DNA of 64,000 bases, taken from the NCBI GenBank assembly GCA_030159075.1, contig BROG01000228.1:542501-606500 (forward strand). Direction: 5' to 3'. Numbering within the stretch: the stretch's first letter is position 1; each line of letters starts with the position of its first letter. The position numbers and the translations under genes were made by a program. This document shows positions 56,474 through 64,000 of the stretch, piece after piece. Below the pieces are notes generated by a model. The model was not told where the DNA came from. It made no database searches and saw nothing but the letters and a program-made list of their open reading frames with translations. The DNA is from Atrina japonica (taxonomy: Eukaryota > Mollusca > Bivalvia > Pterioida > Pinnidae).

Positions 56474-56910
56474 TCTTTGTTGTTTTGTTTTTGTTCGTTT
56501 GTAATAATACACAGCAGTCAAAAGATGTAGACTTCCTGTTAAGAAAAATAAAATTAATTTCCAAATTATAAGACAAAGTACTCACACTTACCAAACTAAA
56601 GTAAACATAACTGACAATGGGGATAAAATATCAATTTACATAATTGTTTATTGACACACAGATAAAGAGAAAATTATGGATACCTTGTATACTTTGAAAA
56701 TTCCACAGTATAAGAAAATACCAAACGTTAGTTGAGTGATACTTTTCTGCAGATATTAATTTAGACTACTAAATTTATGTTAATAATTCTGTGTTCCATG
56801 TCAGGTAGGGGCTGCAAGAGAACGAACAATTTTTTAAAAGTACTATATCCACTTACCTGTGATAAACAACATCCAATTGATATCAGCAACAATTTGAGTA
56901 AATAAAACAT
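54656..56910 (-). CDS. Secreted prokineticin/astakine-like cysteine-rich protein with Thr/Ser-rich tail
   Basis: There are two exons on the - strand: 56857-56910 (54 bp, donor cag/gtaagt) and 54656-55123 (468 bp, acceptor ttttgacag, stop TAA). The junction is phase 0 and the product is 173 residues. Exon 1 is exactly a signal peptide, MFYLLKLLLISIGCCLSQ. Residues 19-97 carry ten cysteines in the prokineticin order: C-x8-C-x4-CC-x11-C-x9-C-x8-C-x-C-x5-C, then a tenth. The 4, CC, 11, 9, CPC and 5 spacings equal those of vertebrate prokineticin; the sixth-to-seventh gap is shorter (8 against 17). The AVIT N-terminus is absent, as in arthropod astakines. Residues about 100-173 are rich in Thr, Ser and His with no cysteine, probably O-glycosylated. 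Astakines act as blood-cell cytokines in crustaceans; that role here is inference. A Dickkopf/colipase-type relative is the alternative. Confidence 0.85.
55435..55610 (+). mobile_element. SINE family 2, diverged, in the prokineticin-like gene intron
   Basis: Head-like ggcttccgtgaccaagtgac, then ccaccaataaaatcgaggcg, ccaccatataaatgaaaaat and gttgagtgtggcgttataca follow the family order. Confidence 0.7.
56150..56470. repeat. (ATT/ATC)n trinucleotide-rich tract
   Basis: Runs of tca/tcg and att trinucleotides are interrupted by unique bases, with a nearly pure (att)n run near 56435-56470. It lies in the intron between the signal-peptide exon and the cysteine-rich exon. Confidence 0.85.
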
Positions 56911-58070
56911 TTCGGGGAAATTTGAAATAATTATTTAAATGTTACACACTGGAAATGGTCTACTTAAACAATAACGCTTAAAATTTTCCAGGTGGACTTT
57001 TGTCCGGTAAATGCCAGCAGATTATATCAATAACACGATTGTTTTGTTTACAATGTTTAACATGTCAGATTAAATACTTAATACACCAGGCACCAATTTT
57101 ATTGTGGAATTATCCAAAACAGGACAAAGGTATGTCGAAACAGGTACACATCCTTCCAGAATCTCTCATTTACCAACAGTCTAGGTAAATAAACTAATTC
57201 ACTTCATAGTGATGTAGAGTTACTTCTCAAAATATCCTAATTGAAATAAACAATACAAGTCGGACAGGCCATTAATTCTTACACAAGTTATCAGATAAGT
57301 AAATGTTTAAAAGAAAATTAGAGATCCTGTATTACAATGTATATCCCAAATTGTAAAATATAGAATAAGCAAAAGATAACGAAGCTCACAAACATATTTT
57401 ACATGACCCAGTTAAGTCGACCTCGATCAATCTTTTTAATAACAATCGACGGAGTGCAAGACATGGTCATTTTTGTAAAAAAAAATACAAAAACAAAAAA
57501 GAAAGAATTTATCTAGCATGTGAATTGTAGTATATACTTAGAATCATAAGACGTATATGCTATGCAAATCCATTAGAGCCAAAGTTGCTTAGCGGTTAGC
57601 AATAGTAAGAGCAACTTCCACGTCGTAGAGATGGCCTAAAGGGGCTTACATTTCAATCTTTTTCTCTAATTTTACTTCGCATTTACGAAAACAGATGTCA
57701 AAGTACACCATGTCTGTCTATAAGGTCTACCAAGGTAAAAAGGCACATCCGGGTTCAGTTAAAAACCAAACTAATACGGTCTATTTTCAAAAAATAGGAA
57801 GTGCAGATAAAACTTATTACCTTACTGAAGCTCTAATACTTTTGTGTCTACCAGTAGCCTGTCACCCCTACTTTGATTTAATTTAGACTCGTTGTGTTTA
57901 TAAACATGTGCCAATTTACCTTGATAGACCTGTATTGTTCTGTTGAAAATTTATAATTTACAGCCACTTGATGAATTTTAAATTTACATGAGACTAATAC
58001 TACTATTTGTCTTTTTGTACAATTCATCGCAGCTTTCCCATATCATGTTAACCTTGGTATCAATATAACC
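56911..58070. other. Upstream region of the prokineticin-like gene; otherwise unassigned
   Basis: The promoter should lie just right of 56910, but I see no clear TATA box at a convincing distance. The rest shows no gene or named repeat. Confidence 0.4.
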
Positions 58071-58074
58071 ATAT

Positions 58075-58260
58075 AAAAATCTCAGATACCAGAGTATAAA
58101 TAATTAGGATGTTCAGGATATAGGTAAAATCTGGTAAAAAATGTACAAACACGGACCTCTTGAAATCAAGAGGTGGGATCAGGTGCCATGAAGGAGTAAA
58201 CATACCCTGTCGACCGGTCACACCCGCCGCGAGTCCACATCTGTTGTAACGAGTCATGTG
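58075..58260 (-). mobile_element. Dispersed RT-element 3' repeat
   Basis: atctcagataccagagtata, caaacacggacctcttg, aagaggtgggatcaggtgcc and gaccggtcacacccgccgcg form the reverse complement of the repeat at 5590-5760. This is the best-preserved - strand copy. Confidence 0.8.
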
Positions 58261-58639
58261 TCTAGTATTTTTCTACAAATAGATCATAATTTGTTTACAA
58301 TATTCAATTTTATTTATTTCAATAGTGATTCTTCTTTATGACAAATCATAACATACAAAGAGTTCAGATGTAAATAATTTATTTGTACGATGGACTACAG
58401 CATACAATAACAAGTAGTAAATCAAAATATTGTAAAAATACTATGCTACGAAATTAGAAAACAAAAAATTGTGTAAAAATTATCCAAAATTGATTTGTTG
58501 TTTATAACTGAAATACTTAAGGCGCTCACCTGGCAAATAAACATTACATTGTCTTACTTTTTCATTACATGTATATTACAATCAGATCATTACTTCCGTA
58601 TGGGTATCACCGTTTAAATTCTAAACTCACCAAATGCAT

Positions 58640-58830
58640 GAAAATCACAGATACCAAAGAACAAATCATATTAAGGAATATCAGGAGACAATATACTAAT
58701 CTGGTGAGCATTGAAAAAACACTGACCTCTGAAAAACAGAGGTGGGATTAGGTGTCACGGAGGAGAAAGCATATCCTGCACACCTGCCTCGAGTCCACAG
58801 TCAAATTCAAATGAAATAAGTGAGTGATAA
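58640..58830 (-). mobile_element. Dispersed RT-element 3' repeat, diverged
   Basis: acagataccaaagaacaaat, ctgacctctgaaaaacagag, gtgggattaggtgtcacgga and cctgcctcgagtccacagtc follow the same order as 58075-58260, 565 bases away. Confidence 0.75.
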
Positions 58831-58865
58831 ACCCTCGTCAAAATCGGTATAGGCGATTCAACAAG

Positions 58866-59150
58866 TATTTAACCCATTTACCCCTAAAGACACATTTGGA
58901 CTGGTCTAATTAATTGATTAACAGAAGAATCCATCTTTTTTCAGGGGTGGATGAGTTAACCAATTTCTGACAGTTACTCAATATATATATATATATATAA
59001 TTTTTTTACATTGGCTGCTCTCAGATTATTTGACAATACATTTAGGTTTATATTTGGTTTTGTATGATGGATGCCACTCTCTCTTTCAGAACTATACATT
59101 TGTTTTAAAGATGATGTCTCATTGGCAGAAACGATCGTCTTGTGCATTTT
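58866..59150. mobile_element. Dispersed repeat with inverted ends
   Basis: cccatttacccctaaagaca and caggggtggatgagttaacc are imperfect inverted ends about 60 bases apart. The sequence after the short AT run is related to 8785-8910. The family is shared with 8476-8960 and 22318-22425. Confidence 0.6.
58980..59000. repeat. Short (AT)n run
   Basis: About 20 bases of AT dinucleotides separate the two parts of the repeat described for 58866-59150. Confidence 0.85.
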
Positions 59151-59169
59151 TTTGGCCTTTTCCAACACT

Positions 59170-62100
59170 ATTACTTTGGTAATATTTTTATATCACAATA
59201 ATACATTGTAATTATTATTTTAATAAGTTGACACTTTTAAAGCGAACTTCATGCAAATTCCCCATGTCTGAAGTCTATAGCTTTACATAAAGGGCATGAA
59301 AGTCTTCCAAATTTAAGTTGAGACGAACTTGTATTTACATGTCTTAAAATAGGTTTAAATGTATTTATGTGATATATGATAACATAGATTTAGCGGGACG
59401 AAGCCAAAACGTTTAAGCAACTTGGAATTTTCAGTCCTACAAAGTAAAGAAGATCTTCGACCTGATGAGTGATGACCTTGAAATTTTGACGAAATATTAT
59501 TAAGGTAAATTTCTATGACATTCTAATGCTTCGCGATAACATATAACATGAAGGTTACCATGGGAATGAACAATATCAGTCCTCCAAAGACGTGAAGCTG
59601 ACCTTTGACCCAATGACTTTGAAGCTTTGTGTAAATATGTTTCATATCGGGCTCTGTATTTTTAAATGCATAAGCGGACACTTTATAAGTAATTACCTGC
59701 ATGTTTCCATGTATGAAGTCTACAACGTTAGATAAATGACATAAGTCTACCGAAATGAAGATGAAACTTGAACTTTAACTTACATGTCTAAAAATAGGTT
59801 ATGTATTTGTTTTGATACACGATAACCCAATGACCTCGAAATATTGCTTAAATATTCTTAATATCAGACCCTATAACTTTCAAACGAAAATGTCAATGCA
59901 AAAGTTCATTTTTAAGTAAACTAACAGTTTCAGTCCTCTTAAGTGATTGACCTTTGACCCGATGACCTTGAAACTTTGTCATTTTATTCATGCCAGTCCT
60001 TACAAATTTTAAATACATATGTTTACTGGTATGATACATATTCTTGGACGAAAATCAAGGTTTCCCCCAGAATATATTTAGTTTGACGGATCGAATTACA
60101 TTGTACTTTCAAAATTTGTATTATAATTGGTTGCCGTTGGATCCAATATACCAGTAATCTGATAGATTTGGTAGATAATACGAGACAAACAGTGAATTAG
60201 CCCATATTAAAGATAGATTTGGTAGATAATACGAGACAAACAGTGAATTTAGCCCATATTAAAAAGCAATATAAAAGTGTAATCATGACTGCGAGAGGAC
60301 CTATTCTCAAACATATTTTAAGTATGTTGAACATGTGATATCTTTACCTCTGGCTTGGAAGAGAATGTTGGATAGTACTATGGAAAGATAATTTTACAGT
60401 TCTACCGGAAGTATCAACCAGTCATTTTTCTTGCATGTTTTATTTTTTGGTATAAAAACAGATGTTGCTTTCATATTGTCTGGCAAAATATTGTTTATTC
60501 AAGTGCAGTGAGAGTGTCGGAAAATAAGTACCATTCGAGAATAGGTATCATACCAGTTTATAAAGATATACATTCTAACAGTTGTTCAAAAGTTTCTAAA
60601 TAAAGCTGCACTTTAAAATTGTTTATATTCTTCAATTGTTTCTGAGACATTAACATTTGATTTCATAACTTTGAAAGTAATATTACCATTTTAATACACA
60701 ACTGTTTACAACTGTATATACCAAATGATAAAGAGCTCATAACACTTTATGATCCATATTTGAATCAACCTTATTCACAGCCAGCTGTTTTCATCGATTT
60801 AAGAAATTTCGATTTGAAGTAAATGCGGCCAACTTGGATAAAGAGTGGGAGGGGGGGGGGGTAATTTTTTTTTTTCAAATTGGCCCTATAGATTTTGATA
60901 TTTTTAAAATAATTTGAAATTATTCATGCTTAATTTAAACAAAATTCGTGGTTAATTCCATAGAGTTCACAGTTTTTGAAAAACGAGTGGTGTGTATTGA
61001 GTATATTGCTTTTGTTACCAAAATCTGAATCAAATCTGTTGATAAAAAAAGCAGATTTTGCCAACTGAAGAACTTTCTATTGATAGTAACAACAGCCATA
61101 TTTCATAAAGGGTGGTACATGATTTTGAATGGGGTTCACTCAATTACTAAAGTTTCATCGGAATCTTCTGTAATCCCTATATGTATCTAAATATAAATAT
61201 AATACCAATGTTATCGGTTGCAAAAAGGGGACCAAAACCAATGCTTAAGACAATAGTTTCTGTCAAGGAGACTAATAATAGCCTATTTGTGCAAAAATGC
61301 CTTCCTAATGACCCCTTATGACCAAATTTCATTTTCTTTCCCAAACTTGGTAATCTTGACTAAATGTACCAATTGAAGTGTCCTTCCTTGTGAAGATTTT
61401 TCTAAATATACCATAGTTCAGACCTTTTTAGCCCCTTGAGGAGCCCCGAAAAGCCACTGTAAGCCTCTTCCTAAAGAGATACTTTCTGCCAAACTTATCT
61501 TAAACGTGTCTGATTGTTTGTAAGAAAAAGTCAATTAAAAGAAAGGTTTATGGACAGACAATAGACAACATGACATGACAATAGCTCATTTGACACTTTG
61601 GGATAGATGAGCTAAAATCATGATACTGTATATCAAGTCCAGTCTGTAAAATAGAAATGAGCAGGCAACTAAATTACTTTGGGCATGTAATCGGCAAGAT
61701 AAGCAGTCCCGACAAGAAAAAACAACAGGAAAAATACATATATAGGTTTGAAGAAAAAAAAATACACATGACAGTCAAACTTGCTGATTTCCTTTAAAAC
61801 AAGACTATTTAAAGCGTCATTAGCTATGTTTTTTTTAATTTCTTTTCCCTTTTTACAACTCAGATTGATATACAATAACAAAAAAAGAGATAAACACAAA
61901 CATAAAAATTCTTAAACTCCTTGTGAAAATTGCTTGAGAAATCCATTTGGCAATTATTCACTTGCAATTGAATAATTAAACCATACAATATGTATATGTG
62001 TACTATCACATTGAACTTTACCTTATTTTATCAAAATAAATAGGGATATAAGATTTTTATGCCCACATGTAGCTCTTATTTGTTATTGTACATCAAATAC

Positions 62101-63630
62101 AAATATTAAAAGTAGAAAAATCGAAATATTTTTAGAGTAAACACAGATGACCCCTTTCAAACATCGTTTAATTATTCAAGTTGATAAAAATCATAAAAAG
62201 AAAACCTTGCCATCGATATGATGACATAAAATTGTAATTTATAATATAAATACAACAATAATGATTAGTGTAAAACATGCACCATGATATTGACCATTGC
62301 GTTTTATGTAAATATTTATCATTAAAGTAATTATCAAATATCATAATTACTGTCAATTTTATTGTAGCGTTTAGAATACTAGCAAGTGTAAACCTGACGT
62401 TCCATAAATACTTGAAAACACTTCTGAAAGATATCATCATTACAACTGGTTATAAGCAAATCTTTAAAATGTAATACTGATAATGTTGCATATTCATTAG
62501 CTACTAGGTGTATAAATACTGATTTTTCTTTATATAAACGTTTATCATTAAAACTCGCTTATTTCATGAAATTAACCGAAAAGGACTTATTTCTGAATAA
62601 AAGGGTGCTTTAGTTATTCCCTCAGGCGAGCGGGGCATTATGTGTCCGCCAATCAGGACGGTTGTAGGTTGATTATACGATTATTAATACGCCAAGAAAA
62701 TAAATTAATCTGCTTTAAAACAAATTAATCTGCTAGCCCAAAAATTTATCCCATGTAGAATGTAGAGTAGTTTTTACGGTAATTTTTGTAGACTGTAATT
62801 TTTATCCTTGTTATTTTTAAGATGAATAAAAGCTCTATTGAAGCTTCACTCTGAGAGTAATGTTTGTGTTTGGTAAAACAATATAGTTATAGTGTACCAA
62901 TAAGGACGCTAGCAAGCTTAAGGTCATCAGGCTCACCTTGACTAGGCATATTTGCTTTGGCTCCGCCTCTGGAAATAGGTTTGGTCTAGGGTCACCCGAA
63001 ATTTGGCCTTAATGGTATACATGTACTTTAACTGTATACTAATATCCATCACTGCTTCATCAGGACTAAAAAGTGTACATTTGTCTTGCTCAGCGAAGTT
63101 TCATATATTTTAGGTGCAGCACTTAACATTGCACACACTTCTGGTGCACCAAGTTCATCATGGTATTGTTTGTCGTGTTGACATTTTGACAATGTCTTAA
63201 TTTTGTCTTAAATGTTTTACTTTAAATTTATTTCTGATTATATTCACATCTATGAACCGATTGTGGTTGTCTAGAGGTAGATCGTTTGACTTACGAAACA
63301 AACAAAAAACACACCTATAACTAGTGAACTACTCAACTATATTTATCAATGTGGACATACTACCACAGATTGCAAAATTATCTTGCACTCGAGATTAAAA
63401 CTGGAACATTGTATTCATATTGTGTGGGCGGTCCAATATCATCATGTAAATCTTTTGTAGGCTTAAAGAGATACAAAACTAGAGGTATTTCTTAATTAAC
63501 TTTATACTGAAAATAAAACTTTTGTTGATTGCCTTAACGTTTGTTTTGTGATCCTTTTATGTAAGAGTTTTAGAGCTGGTCCTAGCACCAATCTCTGACC
63601 ATATTACAAAGAACTGGACTTGTTACTTAC
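59170..63630. other. Unassigned intergenic region
   Basis: I find no exon with convincing splice context. Loosely repeated phrases around gacctttgacccaatgacct and ttgaaactttg occur between 59470 and 59980, suggesting an old dispersed repeat. A 53-54-bp direct duplication lies at 60155-60263. A run of ten G is near 60852. Confidence 0.45.
60155..60263. repeat. Two-unit tandem duplication, about 54 bp
   Basis: gatagatttggtagataata, cgagacaaacagtgaat and tagcccatattaaa occur twice in direct succession with one base difference. Confidence 0.85.
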
Positions 63631-63639
63631 GACCAAATT

Positions 63640-63790
63640 AAGTCCTGTTGTTATGATTACACAAAGCCAGTACATAACCTAAGTTACTGTTGTCTACGTC
63701 CCGTTGTTATCATTACACAAAGCCAGTACATAGACCTGAGTTACCGTTGTTATGATTACACAAAGCCAGTACATAGACCTGAGTTATTGT
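63640..63790. repeat. Three-unit tandem repeat, about 50-60 bp
   Basis: gttgttatgattacacaaag followed by ccagtacata and gacctgagtta occurs three times; the first two units are separated by a short extra stretch. Confidence 0.8.
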
Positions 63791-64000
63791 TTTTTTTATC
63801 ATTTATCTTTGTTAGCTTAGCAGGTATTGGTATTCGTAAACTGTCAAGATTTTATTTGAAAATAAGCGAATATTTCTATAGACTTGAGTTAGTGTAAGAT
63901 TGATAAGAAGGAACAGAGTTTTGTTTTACTTTCAGCCTAGGACTTAGAACTTTGTGATAAAACAGGCCCCTGTACTTGGTCCAGTTATTTGTATTCTGTG

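Overview
The window looks like a piece of an animal nuclear genome, most likely a marine bivalve mollusc. It is AT-rich, its genes are split by GT-AG introns, and it is crowded with tRNA-headed SINEs, foldback/MITE elements, LINE remnants and minisatellites. Three host loci can be read through their splice phases: a cluster of secreted C-type-lectin-like genes on the + strand (1 to about 32.2 kb), a complete nucleoporin NUP37 gene on the - strand (37.6-48.0 kb), and a small secreted prokineticin/astakine-like gene on the - strand (54.7-56.9 kb).

Lectin cluster. Each gene follows the same plan: a 5' exon (signal peptide plus helical stalk), a phase-1 exon of about 183 bp carrying the first half of the lectin fold, and a 248-bp last exon. 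Gene A has its last two exons here (30-212, 863-1110) and its 5' exon would lie left of the window. Gene B (9842-11846) has all three exons but many 1-3 base indels. Gene C (19589-22910) is intact and encodes 312 residues. Gene D (30783-32211) has a frame break in its middle exon and no recognisable 5' exon. The encoded domains keep the outer cysteines but lack the usual C2-C3 pair, and carry QPN and WGD (or FGD) in place of the classical EPN/QPD and WND.

Bases 1-10457 and 10696-20195 are two copies of one tandem unit with a period of about 10.7 kb. The central stretch (about 8.1-17.8 kb) carries many extra homopolymer bases against whichever copy flanks it. This suggests a poorly polished patch or falsely duplicated haplotype, so gene B's broken frame should be treated with caution. 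Each unit carries a - strand LINE remnant that was itself invaded by a second repeat before the duplication.

From 23 to 37 kb there is no intact gene. The interval holds SINEs (two with clear target-site duplications, one nested in an older SINE), a foldback made of alternating short palindromes, AT microsatellites and 29-34-bp minisatellites.

NUP37 has seven coding exons that join in frame to give 335 residues. Several tandem arrays surround it: a 32-bp array immediately after the stop codon, a 22/44-bp array in the last intron, a 15/20-bp array in intron 4 and an array touching the exon-3 splice donor. A 242-bp MITE with a perfect 8-bp target duplication sits 142 bp upstream of the likely start codon.

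From 48 to 54.6 kb lies a run of foldback elements and a reverse-transcriptase-element remnant. The prokineticin-like gene follows, and 57-64 kb shows only repeats and unassigned AT-rich DNA. The loci do not form an operon. The lectin cluster and the prokineticin-like cytokine are both secreted types of a kind often linked to invertebrate immunity, and NUP37 is a housekeeping component of the nuclear pore.
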